DNA of 64,000 bases from Asterella californica (Eukaryota > Streptophyta > Marchantiopsida > Marchantiales > Aytoniaceae). The first letter of the stretch is position 1. Each line of letters opens with the position of its first letter. Below the pieces are notes generated by a model. It had not been told where the DNA came from. It saw only the letters and a list, made by a program, of their open reading frames with translations, and ran no database searches. A program made the translations under genes and the position numbers. The stretch spans positions 20,492,001 through 20,556,000 of the forward strand of contig JAYKYS010000004.1 of assembly GCA_036924285.1 (NCBI GenBank). The letters run 5' to 3'. Below, piece after piece: positions 9,030 through 21,698 of the stretch.

Positions 9030-10693
9030 ATACCAGGAGGTGTGATATCCAGTGTAGGGGATTTTCTTCGAAGATACGAGGGGGAAATTACGAGTTATGT
9101 GGTGATAACCAGTTTTCTCGTTGCAAGTGGAGTTCTTATGTTCGGATATGACATGGGAATTTCTGATACGTATTACGTAATATTCATGCAGCATTTTCTT
9201 TCACTTGGTTTGTAGGAATGAATCGATCCAGATGCTGAAGGTTGATTTTTGTATTCAGGAGGTGTGACGATCATGGATGTATTTCTAGAGAAATTCTTTT
9301 CAGAAGTGTATCGCAGGAAACATTCACCCAACAACGAAGAGGGGAATTATTGTAAATATGATAAATCAAAAGCTCCAAACCTTCACATCGAGCTTGTACA
9401 TCGCTGAGCTGGTAGTGACTTATGCAGCTTCTTTCACTTCGAGGAGATATGGGCGTCGTCCAACTATGCAGATTGCTTCCGCATGTTTTGTGGTAGGAAC
9501 GGTTCTAAGCGCTGCAGCAATGAATCTGTGGACGATCATCTTGGGGAGAGTGTTATTAGGCTGTGGTGTTGGTTTCGCTAACCAAGCTGTGCCACTGTAC
9601 TTGTCTAAGATGTCTCCCGTCCATCTCAGAGGAGCGCTGAATATCTTGTTTCAGTTGGCAGTGACGGTGAGAATTTTGATGGCAAATTTCATTAATTAAA
9701 GAAACTAGATCCATGGGGTTGGAGATTATCCCCCGGACTAGCAGGAATTCCTACCTTCTTTCTGGTCGTGGGAGGTACCATTCTGTTAGAAACTCCGAAC
9801 AGCTTGATTCAGCATGGAAAGTTGGAAAAGGGTATGAGGGTGTTGCAGAAAGTTCGTGGTACTCTGAACGTTCAATCTGAGAACGAAGATTTGGTGACCG
9901 TCAGTGAAGTAGCCAAGACTGTGAGGCATCCGTTCGAGAATATCATCAAGCGACGTAACAAGCCGCAGCTCATGCTGTTAGAAACTCCGAACAGTTTGAT
10001 TCAGCGTGGAAAGTTGGAAAAGGGTTTGAGGGTGTTGCAGAAAGTTCGTGGTACTCTGAACATTCAGGCTGAGTACGACGATTTGGTGACCCCCAGTGAA
10101 GTGGCCAAGACTGTGAGGCATCCGTTCCAGAATATCATCAAGCGACGTAACAGGCCGCAGCTCATGATTGCAATGTCTGGAATAAACGCTATCATGTTTT
10201 ACTCGCCTGTTATATTTCAGACTCTAGGTTTCGGATCAAGCGAGTCCCTGTATTCTGCAGTAATCACGGAAGTTGTTAATGTTTAGTCTACCATAGTTGC
10301 CGTGGCGTTTGGCGATAAAGTAGGTCGTCGTGTTTTACTCTTGCAAGCTGACGTTCAAATGCTACTGGCATAGGTACCTGCCCACCCATTCGTTTCTCAG
10401 TGAGTGACTTTTGTGACTAAAGGTTTCGTTTACAGATGACGCTGGGTTTTCGAGTGAACTGATACACTACGGATTTTCTTGTAGAGGACATATTGCTGGT
10501 TTAGTGCACTCTTACACTAGATAGCAATTGAGAAAATGATGACAAAGAAGTCCGACTGTTCGAAATGATACTGACTTCTTTTTATGATGGAAGTTCAAGG
10601 TGCCCATAACGATCATATTGGGAATTCAACTCAAAGATACAGGTTCGATATCTCGGCAGTGGTGGAGTTGATATGTGTGTACGTAGCTGACAC
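9030..10693 (+). pseudogene. STP monosaccharide transporter pseudogene, unit A
   Basis: A broken copy of the intact gene at 30011-32027. Exon 1 (9030-9165) has ATG changed to ATA, and its splice donor GTACGT changed to ATACGT. Exon 2 (9259-10373) has an extra base near 9360 that shifts the frame and a loss around 9699 that removes the NYGTEK segment. It also has a 192-bp internal tandem duplication, lacks the LLQLFQQ segment before MSGINAIMFYSP, and has stop codons at 10284-10286 (VNV then stop) and at the last exon codon (CAG to TAG, 10371-10373). Exon 3 (from 10600) is cut off near 10693, after the equivalent of VLICVYVA. In the family these proteins import hexoses with protons; this copy cannot make one. 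The flanking sequence shows it came with a whole-unit duplication, not by retroposition, because introns are kept. Confidence 0.9.
9783..10166 (+). repeat. 192-bp tandem duplication inside STP pseudogene exon 2
   Basis: The segment starting CTGTTAGAAACTCCGAACAG occurs at 9783 and again at 9975. Both copies end at the codons for PQLM. They differ at several positions, so the duplication is not new. The intact gene has one copy. Confidence 0.9.
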
Positions 10694-13108
10694 TTAGACA
10701 ATCAATTCAAACTTTATTCTTTGAGCAGAACCGTCTCAATCATTCTGAGGAAACCATATGAAAGACAATTCGACACTTACATGATGAAAGAAATAGCTCG
10801 TTCTGTTGTTTATTGACAAATGAAAGGAATGTTCACATTGCTGGTCTTATCATTTTGGTAAGTTTTCATTCTCTATAATAGGAGATATATCTTCCTATTA
10901 CCTGATCTGTAGGTTAGTCAAGCACGTTTATTTCTGTTATTCTGGTGCATGTTTTGGAGGTGCACCGAAACAGTTTGTTTATTTCATTACGTAATTCAGG
11001 TGCAACTTTAGAAAATATATAAATAACTAAAACTGAACGATATGAACTCGCCTAGTTAGACCGGCTGCAACACCATCTGTGGCACTTGAAACATGTTCTA
11101 CTATAAGCGCACTTGCAGATAAGTTTGGCAACCAAACTTTAATAGAATGAACTTAATGTTATTAAAATGTCCAAAGTATTTGTGAGTGACCGCAAGAGGA
11201 TCAACACAAGGATTCCAAGTAAACACTTTTCTTTCACACACTCTTCACGTAAATCCCAGAAGTTCAGAATCCAGTATATATCAGTATTGATCTTAAGTCA
11301 AGATGGTTGGTTGCTCCTACAATTATCCAGATTTACCAAATCATGCAACTTATTCAGGTATTAATCACCCGCCTAAGTCAGAAAACATTCATGCAAATAC
11401 TTTCAGTTCCCTCCTTCCTGACAATTAGGCTTTCATTTCTTTAGATGACTAAAATATAGAACATCATTTTACTGAGATTTTACTCCATTACTTTGAATAG
11501 ATTAGTTTACTTATTTTACACACCATGTTTTATAACTCTCCGAAACAGTGGAAATCTTACATCGGAAGGAAGTTAGAACAAGTGCTCCCAGTAGAATGGG
11601 AAAGGAGGTATTCATTTCGAGGAGCTAGAGCTCGAGCCTTGAAAGACCTGCTTCGACTCTTGGATGCTAAATGACTTTCGCTTATTCAAGCTCTCACTTT
11701 CCATTCACGTTTGTAGCATATTTCGAAAGTTGAATCATTTCAAGATGACATGACTCACCTACATAGAACACCGTAAACTATCCTCTTCCTCTTTCACCGT
11801 TTAAACATGACAAGTAGAAACAATCCTCTTCTGTTTAGACTGGTCAAACCAAAACAATCTTGCTCGCAAATGTAACGGACTGATGAACACCCATGTAATT
11901 TATGGCACATAAACATGATTTTCTCTGAACATTTAACAAGAGGATCGGCATATCTCTACTCGAGAAAAATATTATACAGTATAGTATAGTCAAAACTCCA
12001 GAGTTATTTACACCAAGAAGCAAACCTTTTCCTCCGAAAAAAATGAGAAAGATTTTGTTTAAGATGAAAAACTCTACAAAATAAGCAGAAATCACATGAT
12101 CAAACTCATGAAGTACATGAGCATTAGACAGCGAAGTGAATGCGCGCTCAGTACATGTTCTCCTTACCGGTTTGCAGCAATTACCGGAATTTTCTTTCTT
12201 TGGCATAATCTGTTAATTAGTCCCCTTTGTAAAAGTATTCTCCATAATTCTGAATAGCAGGTTTGTTGGGCAGGAAGATAAAAATGGAAGATTTCTTCCT
12301 GTCCTCTTGATACCCAACAAGTATGTCACGATGAAAGTGGGAAAGGAGTTGACATTTGTCTGAATTACAACTTGCATGTACTGATTTCTACTTAAGTATT
12401 TCTTTTTACTTGCAGCACTAATATAATGTCGGAACATCTCTGCCATTCTGCCATTTTGGTGAAGTTCTTTCTAGTTGTAATTTTAGCACGTCAGAAAGTG
12501 CTAAAATCGCATTATATCCTCTCTTGGAAAAGTCTTGAAAGTATGTATTAATATCTAATAATTAATTATCTAAATTTCCTTACGTAAATTAACATTTATG
12601 GCTGCCCGTTTTGCAGTTTTAGCTTCGGACACATAGTTGCTTTATGCAGTTGCAAAAGCTAAGCCTAATTCTTTTCTGCATCCCGTCACCCTCTCTTAAT
12701 TTGCATTTGAAATTCTTTTTCTATTTCCTTGCTTGTCCTCTTCCTTCCTGATAATTTTTCTCATTGTTTGAGAAGTATGCGTATTTGTTAGAAAAGGTTC
12801 TCTATAAGAACATGAGTCAAGTTTAACCAGTCTTTCACATACTCACATTCATCTTGACCCTTCCACTATCATCTCAAGTATATATTTGGACAACCTGATA
12901 ACTTTGTCAGAATGAATACTATAAATGTTAGTTAAAAAGACATAACTGTATTGTGTTGGATTGTGCGTCCTCCTCCAAATTCGCTCGACACTTGGTATCT
13001 AGTCACGCTATAATATATTCTATTGCAGCATGTATTCTGATTAGGTAAACTTAAAAGATAAAACTAAAAGTATTTGCTTGGAGATCAACACTCTACAACA
13101 CCTCTAAT
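10694..13108 (+). repeat. STP-locus duplication unit B, 5' part
   Basis: Non-coding upstream part of the unit that continues at 29386 after the retrotransposon nest. It matches unit A (10700-12260 against 7330-8720) and unit C (12480-13100 against 37640-38760). No gene supported; short frames lack family features. At 13090-13108 the sequence GATCAACACTCTACAACACC matches the single-copy state in unit C near 38740-38765, which marks the insertion point of the nest. Confidence 0.7.
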
Positions 13109-13399
13109 GTCACTTCAGTTTAGCACCCCGGCTAGGTTGGCTGAGTGCGGAGTGACTAATCTCGGTAGGGCCGTTAGTGCCGTTAAGGCGAGTTCTTGAG
13201 ATGACCCAGTAGAGGTATATTTCGCAGGTAGAGCTTGGAGGCCTTAGTTCTTCAAGTTGAGCCTTCAAGCTCCTAGCTATGGTGGATAGTCTTGGTGAGT
13301 GCAATCTAGAGTCTCTGCGAGCACAGAGTGGATTTGGCTCGATTTTAGTGATTGTTTAGTGCCCGTTGGCATGATGGAGTGAGTACATAATATTTATCA
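13109..13399 (+). repeat. 5' LTR of the plus-strand gypsy element
   Basis: A 291-bp stretch starting TGTCACTTCAG and ending TTTATCA (TG...CA). It is clearly homologous, with many substitutions, to 28932-29225. No clean tRNA-primer site was recognised right after it, so the inner end is uncertain. Confidence 0.6.
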
Positions 13400-14934
13400 C
13401 TTGAAGAACTCAGATTGTGAGGTCTGATTGAGAGCTTTCAGATCAAGGATTCAGCCAGTGGTATATTCGGAGTGGGCAGATCGTTGATATCTTTGATTTG
13501 TGGATGCGTGCGTGTGCGGAGTGGTTTTTTCTGGTTGGGTGATCGATTGCTGTGTGGATTACTGTCGTTGGAATCTGTTCTTGGTCGATTCGGCGGTGAG
13601 ATAGTGCGGAAGCGTTTCTGGAATTTTATGTGACGGATTTTTGAGGTCAATTTGGTATCGACAGAAGTGCGTAGACGGACGTCGGGTTGGCATGGGTCGG
13701 CAATTTGTGGTGCTGAAGAGTGCAGTAGGTGCGCGCTGAGAAGACGATTCCAACGCATCAAAAATTGTTCGATTTAGTGAAAGATCGAAGGAGTTACAAG
13801 TCGAAGAAGATCGCAGGTGGTCCAAAATCTGACGTAAACCCGTCTGCGAGTGCCAATTTGACAGATTTCGATCTTTTGGAGTGTTTTTTTTACCTCTGAG
13901 TTGTTGTTTTGGATGTGCTCTCCTCATACGCGTCCTTCTTGTGGTGTTTGATCCGAGTTTTACTCTACTCCAAGCGGAGCGGAGCGAGAGTATCGAGTGC
14001 GTGTTAGGAGGCGTTTAGAGACTTCGAGGAGCAGAGGTGCATGAGTGCGGAGGCGGAGCGAAGCTCGAGTCCGCTGCATGTCAGCTTGCTGGAGTGCGTG
14101 AGAGAGGTATGCAAGTTTCAGTTGTGTGAGAAGTGTAAAACAAATAGGTCACCCATCCCAACACTATTTTTGAACTTGCATGCTTATTTTTGAACTTGCA
14201 TGCAGTCTTTGGCTTTATCACTAGACCAATAGCTCTTGGTGTCTTCTAGGGATGTGTGCAAGTACTTATGGACTTGTTTAAGATAGTAAGGGACCTTCTC
14301 ACACGTTCCTAGAGGAGTGATAGGACGACCTCACAGTATTAGGGGGAAGCTATAGTTGTGGAGTGTTTGCCTATACTGTAGAGATGCGTATGGAGGCAGT
14401 TGGTGACAGTTGTCTTGGGTGAGCTAGTAAAGCTACCACGTAGATATTTTTGGAGCTACTAGAGATGTGGACATCTAGTTAGTGACCTTAAGTATCAATT
14501 ACGATGGTGGTGATCATATATTGTGCATGTGGTAACCAAAGAGGAGACATCAGTTTGAGTGGGACTAGGTTTCTCTTTATGTGAATGTTTGGGTGCGGAA
14601 GGTTATCATTTGGACTTCTTGTGGTTGGAACCCCTCCATATTCTACCTCTTGTTTGTGCATCGCGTTTGTATGTGTTGACGCTTGATTTCCATAGTGAGT
14701 TCACTCCAGTGTGCTATCTGTAGAGAGGCTAGAGTTGCGGACCAGTCAGACTATCTTTGTTTCTCTCACGGGGCGGTTGGAGTGAAGATCAACAGACCGT
14801 GAGAGGTTGTCTGTGGTGATGGCAAGTACAAGTTGTCCTTATCTTGACCGTCTAGTAAGAAATAAGTGAGCTCAGTAGGAGCGGGGTTAGACAAGTGGTG
14901 GTTACGATGACGACAGAGATTTTGACATTCTGGT
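13400..14934 (+). other. Untranslated leader of the plus-strand gypsy element
   Basis: No plus-strand gene is supported here. The longer minus-strand frames (for example 13559-13927) have no family features. Local items are a 5S-like antisense fragment (14145-14168) and a short duplication of TTTTTGAACTTGCATGC at 14166-14203. Confidence 0.5.
14145..14168 (-). other. Short antisense 5S box C / intermediate-element-like fragment
   Basis: The plus strand reads AGGTCACCCATCCCAACACT, which is nearly the complement of the 5S box C plus intermediate-element region. The surrounding sequence does not continue the match. Chance or a captured 5S fragment are both possible. Confidence 0.4.
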
Positions 14935-16679
14935 TGGAGAGTGTGTTATCGAGATTCTATCATCACGGAGTTCTCGGGAGGTTCTGGTGGGGACTTCACG
15001 GAGTGGAGTGAGGTACCGACTACCTACACCATTGCCATCGGTTGTTCCAGAGGACGAGTCAGAGTATATTCTTATGGTGAGTTGAGTGTCGTCACACCGT
15101 TGTTGTGGGACAGGGACGAGATCTATGAGACCACGAAGGGACCTCGACGATACTCGGATACAACGGGTACCAGTGAGCTTGATGACTTCATCCATGAGTT
15201 CGACAGTTGGTGCGATCTGTAGCATATGCGAAACCCACAGCTGTTTACATCCTTCATGACGTGGAAGAGTTTGTTCCAACACTTGGAGGGACCGCGGATG
15301 GACGATTATCATGAGTTCAAGCAAGACTACAATGTGGAGATTGAGTTATGGAGACAACATTGGTCTCCCAACTACATTTTCATCACTATTGGTGTAGTTT
15401 TAGGAGGCATAACACTTGCGAGTTCGGGTGCCAGTAGCAGTGGTACATCCACGGGTGGCGGTACCTACTACCAGCGGTGCGTCCATTAGTAGTGGAGCAG
15501 GTGAGTGAGCGGGATACCACCAGGGTTTAACCCCGTGGTTCAATTCTTCCAGTGTTTGAGAAAGAACTATCAGAGTGTGCGGATCGACGAATTGAGGAGT
15601 CTGCAGGAGTTCCAGCAGAAGACTGGAGAGAGCCTACGCGTGATGTTTACTCGCCTGAGGCGATTGATCAGCATTATCCAAAGGGTGACGGAAGTGCAAG
15701 TAGTCCAATTCTGGTATGAGATACTAGACCGGGAGCTGCGTAAGAGAGTCAGAGATGAAACTCTTCTTAGAGATATCTCTGGATTGAGCTCAACATGGTG
15801 GAGGAGAGGGTGGTGGTTGCTAGGTTCAGCAAGGAGACACCACATGGGACGACCACCTCTTCTCCAAGATCACAAACAACGCAACAGCGTGGTGGTGGTG
15901 GTGGTAAAGATCGTACGGAGCAATCACGATCCTAGGGAGGTATTCGAGGATCTGGTGGATAGAAGCTCATGTCGTCTTTCTTTAGTCAGCAGCAAGCAGC
16001 TCCTTGATGGACGTGTGATGGTCCTCATCAGCAGAAGGACTGTCCACGGAGGAGAGGTGGCTATGAGTCGTCTAAGACGTCTCAAGCGGTGCTTAGGCAG
16101 TGTGAGCATTGCGGACGACCAGATCATAGTAGTGACCGTTGTTTTGATCTCCACCTCGAGCTACGGAAAGAGAAGGCTGATCGTGGACGAGGCGGAGGAG
16201 CTCACGGAGGCCGTGGTGGTCGAGTTGGAGGTAGAGGTCCTGCACCTAGGAGAAGATCAGTCAGTCCATCGCCTGCTACGACGTCAGAAGCAGGTATGGC
16301 TGCTCAGATTGAGCAGTTGGAGCAGAGGATAGCTAGTATGACTATGGTTCAGCAGAGATCTGGTGGAACAGAGGCTTCCACGTCTTATGGAGGAGAAGGA
16401 GGTGACTTCGACTTCATGGCTGGTGTGATGTACATTGAGACATCTACTACAGTGACTCGGAGTGCAGTACGTGTCTTTGAGCCACGAGGTGCATCGATGG
16501 AGTTGGATCCACAACCCAGAGAGGCTGGTAGACAGACCAAGCTTCCTCAGTCATTCACATTATCGGAGGTTTTGAGGACCACGTCTATGGTGCCTAAACG
16601 ACCTATCGATGATGTAGTGAAGTTAGAGACACCGTTGCAGAGTTTAGTTCGGTCATCACTTGGCCGGACGAGTTGTTAG
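14935..16679 (+). pseudogene. Gypsy Gag (capsid and zinc knuckle), frameshifted
   Basis: Consecutive plus-strand frames (14941-15222, 15226-15489, 15505-16332 and 16089-16679) together look like a Gag. Gag-like text includes FDSWCDL, WKSLFQHLEGPRMDDYHEFK and the block around 15580-15760 with FQQKTGESLRVMFTRLRRL and VVQFWYEIL, typical of the Retrotrans_gag fold. Near 16107-16148 the frame 16089-16679 has a CCHC knuckle, C-x2-C-x4-H-x4-C (CEHCGRPDHSSDRC), which in Gag binds the element RNA. It is followed by an Arg/Gly-rich stretch. Stops and frame changes between the pieces show it cannot make a full Gag. Pol fragments follow downstream in the same orientation. Confidence 0.7.
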
Positions 16680-17729
16680 AGGGTAATGCTCATGCGGAGG
16701 ATATTCCGATCTTTGAGGAGGTGGAGGACATGCCTAGCATGTCTACGTTAGTATCATCTATCTTGGATGTTCCACTCTGGAGTTCGAGTGGAGAGTTGCA
16801 GCAGTATGCTGATCGGTTGGTGTAGCAGGCTTGGAGTGAAGCCTTTGCAACACCAGTAGAGGAACAAAGAGTTGTTCTTGCTACTGGCCTTGTGACGTTA
16901 TCACTGTGTACGAGCATCATCCAACAAAAGAACGTTCTCCAAGATGTACGCTGAAGAATCCACCTGATGCATCTAGAGATGTCGTAAGATTCGTAACATC
17001 TCCCAAAACATCCTAGATCGCGGGTCATGTAAACCTTGACTCTCCCAACACGTGTGTGATCTTGACATGGTCACCCGGCTATCACCAAGTGAACGGTGTC
17101 AACAAACGTGAGATCCTACACCTCCAACAGCAAAATATCTGACGGTAATGCTTGTTGGTATCTTCTAATAGCTGATATGGATAACAACTCAGGATATCTC
17201 TGCACCAAACGTGTCACATGATGCAATGAGACGCGTCTCGCAATCTCATCTCTCTCCACATACAAATATCGCTATACTTGTATGCATGCGAACTTGTTAC
17301 CGAGGGAGGTGCTGAAGCGTGCACACGATGCAGTGAGACGACCAGCGCACTTCACAGTTGATGACATCTTGGATGCAAGACGACGATCTCAAGTAGTGAG
17401 AGTCCTCGATAGGTCACTCATGGCAGTGATGAACCTAGTGGGACGGTCCATGACAACGTTGCCCACTTTGATGAGCTTTTTAGCGTCACATGCTTAAAGA
17501 GATGGAGGACCTGGGCTTGTGTGGGATGCTCGGTTACAACAGTTGGTGGAGCCCAATGTCGATAAGAGAGCGAGCGATGAGTTTCCTTATAGGTATGACG
17601 GCAATAGCTTCACGTTGTCAAGTATTGGATCAAGCAAGACTTGAATTGCTTGACATGGATTGTTAGTTTTGGATGGCTGGTCAACGTCGGATGCGATCGA
17701 CGGGTGTTACTACTCGGACACTTCTGAGC
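16680..17729 (+). pseudogene. Decayed Gag-Pol junction of the plus-strand gypsy
   Basis: Between the zinc knuckle and the reverse transcriptase I find only short open pieces (16690-16830, 17282-17497, 17673-17729). A protease with its D-S/T-G motif was not recognised. The block at about 17000-17280 looks unlike its neighbours and may be another old insertion. The sequence is cut at 17729 by the minus-strand gypsy element and resumes at 22031. Confidence 0.4.
17726..17729 (+). repeat. Left target-site duplication (GAGC) of the minus-strand gypsy
   Basis: GAGC directly before the LTR at 17730 matches GAGC at 22031-22034 directly after the other LTR end. Host sequence reads on across the two copies. 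Confidence 0.75.
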
Positions 17730-18645
17730 TGTAAACCCTCCGTGGTCCTATCGATCAACTACCCCCCGATCTCTCAATCTCCACGATCGTCATCCACGAA
17801 TCTGCAACATGTCGGGCCTGTCTCTCACTCAGGGGTCACCTCTGATGGCTTTGATGGAAGCACACCATGAATCTTGAAGGGAAAAATGCTAAGTTCACTC
17901 ATTCATACACCCACAAACTTATCAACTAAAAATCTCCTTAAACTCATCAACTAAAATCCTCCATTCTAACGACGTCTCTCAAGTTCTCACATGCTAAAAA
18001 TATCTCACACTCTCTATATTACTCAAGTTGTCATTACGACGATGTGAAAACAAGGATGAGGAGCTCTTCTCTACTCCTTTATTTATACATTCTAGGTTTT
18101 TACTTTGGTATCCTCCGGTAACTCAGTCGTAACTACTTTTACCGAGTTTTACTAAGATATTACTTAAGGTAAAAGCATTAATCACATGAGCTTCTTACCT
18201 TTTCACATGGGCTTATTCCTTCAAAGTCAACAACTTCTAGAAGGATTCTAAAATATTCTCAAGGAATCTCGAATTTCCACCCTCCCTCTACACTAGGACC
18301 CACTAAAAAGGAAACATGTGGAATCTCTTCTTGTTTTTAATGCCCACAAAGTCCACAACTTTAATCCAACCACTAATATCAAGTCAAAAAGGAGATAAGG
18401 GATACTTTTCACTTCCTTTCTACCTTTTAGACAAGATGACAAGATAGTCGTGCTCACTCTTTAGCAAATATCTGAATTCTGCCAAAAGTACAACTAAGTT
18501 TAACCATAACTAACTTTTAGCTAGTCATGACTAACTTGATATCTCCTTAAAGTACTTTGGCAGCAAATAAACATTCTCAACACTTAGTTATAACTAAACA
18601 CCTTACTAATAGACAAACTTCCTATGTGTAACATAGGTCGTTACA
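17730..18645 (-). repeat. 3' LTR of the minus-strand gypsy
   Basis: A 916-bp LTR with minus-strand ends TGTAACGACC...GGTTTACA. It aligns along its whole length with the plus-strand LTR at 60317-61231, including the TATA-box region (TATAAATA complement near 18082-18090). Confidence 0.92.
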
Positions 18646-18657
18646 TTTTACCCCCGG
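18646..18657 (-). promoter_or_regulatory. Polypurine tract of the minus-strand gypsy
   Basis: The minus strand reads CCGGGGGTAAAA immediately before the 3' LTR start TGTAACG, the expected plus-strand priming site. Confidence 0.75.
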
Positions 18658-18658
18658 A

Positions 18659-21600
18659 CTAAATTTTCGCTCCGTCCTCGGAGTGAAGAGAGAACTTTCG
18701 TCGATGAAACAACTTCAACTTGTCATGGTTGACCCGATCGAATCTCCTTCCTCCCAACTCCTGAAGGTCATATGTGAAGTTGCTCCACACCTTATCTACA
18801 ACAAAAGGACCAAAATATCTTGGAAGAAACTTCTTCCTAGACCTCTTGAATCTGATAGCATCATACAACATAACCCAATCTCCGACCTGAAAAGGTTTTA
18901 CCTCCCTCTTGCCCAACCGTTTGTCGTAACTCTTCTTTTGATACGCTTGAGCTCGTTCCATCCGGATCATTGCTACCGCTCAGGTCTCTTCCAACTCCAT
19001 GAATTGCTCTCTTCTTGATCTGATCACGTCTTCTCCCCTCGACCTTTTCAACTTTCGTTGAATAGTTTGAAAAGTATCCAATTCGAATTGGATCGGCAAC
19101 TTGGACTCCACTCCATAAACCAGTCCAGAGTACCCAGTAGAAGTCTTTGTTGTCGTTCGGTACTGCCATAAGATGGCATGTAGTCTCTTATCCCAAGTAT
19201 GTTTCGCAGTCTCAACACCAGCATCTTTGGCGAGCATCATACAAAGTGTAAGATTGGTCTTCTCCGCAAGACCATTAGCATTTGGTTTGTATGAGGTCGT
19301 TACTCGTGGCTTGATAGAAAAGTGTTGTAGCATAGCAGTAGTCATGCTCCCTACAAACTCTCCTCCTCTATCCGAGACCAACTCTAACGGACATCCAAAT
19401 CTTGTGATGATCCTCTCTCATAGGAATCTACCGACTTCTGTTTCATTGATCTCTCTCAAAGGTCTAGCCTCTACCCACTTGGTACAATAGTCAGTGGCGA
19501 CTACAATGTATCTATTGCCTCGAGGTGTCTTATTAAGAGGACCTACAAAGTCAATACCCCACTTCTCAAATGGTCCTAACACGAGAATTGATCTTAACAG
19601 AGGTGTTCTAGTAGACTTCAGAGCAAATGCTTGACATACGTCGCAAGTTTTGCAATAGTCTAAACACTCTTTGAAAATCCCTCTCCAGTGGTAACCCGCA
19701 TCCAAAATCTTGAAGGCTGTTATCTTACCAGCAAAGTGACCTCCGCAAACAGTTCCGTCGTGAAACTCGTGCATTAGCTTGAATGCCTCCTTCTGACCGA
19801 CTGCTCTCCTTAGTAACCCATCTGCTCCTTGATGAAACAGAATTCTCTCCACCATGGTGTAAGGTTTGCATCTCTTGATCAACGCGTTACGTTCTCGGGT
19901 ATGCATACCTTCTGGAAAAGAGCCATCTGCAAGGAAACTCCAGATTTCCTTGTACTCGTTCGGTATCTCCTCAATGCTTGTGATAGTCATCATATGTTCG
20001 TCTGGAAATGAATCATCAAACGGTTCTTCTCCCTCATCATCATAAGCCCTCGACAAAAGATCAGCATTCGCATGCTTTTTCCTTGGTCTATCTTCGATCA
20101 CGTAATCGTATTCTGTTAGAAGGATCTTCCAACGGGCAATACGACCTTCGGCATTAGGCTTATTAAAGATATACTTTAAAGTCTTGTGATCTGTGACTAT
20201 GGAAAATTTCTCTCCTAGCAAGTAATGTCGGAATTTCTTCAATCCAAAGATCACCGCTAATCCTTCTCGTTCAGTCACGGAGTAATTCTTCTCCGCTGGC
20301 ACCATCTGCCTACTAGCATAAGCTATAGGATGATCATGCCCATCTTCATCTAACTGACTTAATGTACACCCGATAGCTACATTGGAGGCATCCGTATACA
20401 GAATAAATGCTTTACTCCACTCAGGTTTAGCAAGTATAGGAGCTGTCACCAATACCTTTTTCAGCTCCTCAAATGCTTCCTTTGCTTTCTGATCATGCAC
20501 TATCAAGTCAAACTCAACTTCCTTCTTCATGTACATAGTCAAAGCTATTGCTTTGTTTGCAATAAATAATATATATGTTTGCTACGATAATATCCAACCA
20601 TCCCAAGAAACTGTCTCAACTTTGTCAAGTTGATTGGAAATGGAAGATCCACAATCTTCTTCACCTTCTCAGGATCTACCGCAATCCCTTCTTGGAAATG
20701 ATGTGTCCTAACAGCAGACCTTCTTCGCAGCCAAAGATGCACTTCTCTGGATTTAGAGAAGCGTTAGCTTGCTCCAACCGCTGCAGAACTTTGATCACAT
20801 GATCAAAGTGGTCCTCTTTTCTTCCATACACACAGAAATCATCAATGAAATCACGAACAAACTTTCCTATGAATGGTTCGAACACCTTATTCATGAACCT
20901 CTGAAACGTGGCCGGAGCATTACACAGTCCGAATGGCATCACTCGAAATGCAAATGTTCCCCAAGGAGTAGTGAAAGTAGTCAACTGCTGGTACTCCTGT
21001 GTTATCTTGATCTGGTTGTATCCACTATAACCATCACCAAAGCTGTACCACTCATGACCAGCAACTTCCTCCAAAATCTCATCTATAAATGGTAGAGGAT
21101 AATAATCCTTCTTGGTAACTGCATTCAGCTTCTTATTGTCTATGCACACTCGCAGCTTACCGTTCTTCTTCTTGACAATCACAATGGGTGAAACCCATTC
21201 TGAGTTCTCCACCTCGTAGATGAAACTCGCCTCCCTCAACTTGTCTATCTCCTCCTTGACCATCATCACTGTTGTAGGATTGACCCTCTTTGCTTCTGTC
21301 GAACTGGTCTTGCGTTCTCCTCCAATTCGATTCGATGAGTCTCGAGAGTCACCTCCTTCAAATCCTTGTAGCTGAGAGCAAACACATGGATATATTTTCG
21401 AAATATATCTAGGAATCTACTTTTCTCCTCTTGAGTGACATTGATACCAAACTTCAGGGTAGAGAGTCTTCTCACAATCTCTGCCTCACTCAACTCTTCT
21501 TTGTCAAGATCTTTCTCCACTGCTGGTCGAGGCAACAAGTCAATAGCACTAAGCTGATGTAATGATTCATCTCGACCAAATCCTTCGTCCTCAAACGAGG

Positions 21601-21698
21601 ATTCTTGATCGTAAGAATCTCCGGTATCTACTTCTTAGACACTCTGATCATCTTCCGTATCAGATTCCCAGTAGTCACTAGTGGGTCTATCAGAGTCA
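18659..21698 (-). pseudogene. Gypsy Pol remnant: RT, RNase H, integrase
   Basis: Minus-strand frames in order. 21538-21266: pre-RT linker with RIELEENARPVRQKQR. 21269-20676: reverse transcriptase with KKKNGKLRVCID, MPFGLCNAPATFQRFM and the catalytic box FIDDFCVYG. 20742-20545: RT thumb with KLRQFLGMVGYY. 20542-19418: RNase H (LYTDAS, TEREGLAV, VTDHKTLKYI), the integrase HHCC region (CKTCDVC) and the first integrase Asp in WGIDFVGP. 19381-18980: second Asp and Glu in VSDRGGEF and NGLAEKTN. 18970-18659: C-terminal GPF module (PRYFGPFVV). Frame changes between the pieces and the loss of Gag and protease make it non-autonomous. The FxDD box and the tRNA-Asp-like priming site of the sister copy at 61236 suggest an Athila/Tat-like rather than chromovirus lineage; no chromodomain is seen. 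Confidence 0.9.

Larger units (their letters stand above)
6830..10693 (+). repeat. STP-locus duplication unit A
   Basis: This block repeats the order of sequence seen around the intact STP gene. 6855-7010 resembles 34740-35015; 7140-7230 resembles 35265-35400; 7330-8060 resembles 10700-11480 and in part 36430-36740; 8160-8720 resembles 11580-12260 and 36800-37440; 8740-10693 resembles 29790-31640 including the gene. 6830-9029 has no coding frame of its own that I support. The unit stops inside STP exon 3. Confidence 0.75.

Noticed and set aside
13559..13927. Minus-strand 122-codon frame in the gypsy leader
   Set aside because: Low-complexity Ser/Arg/Thr text, overlapping another long minus frame, inside an untranslated leader; no family features.
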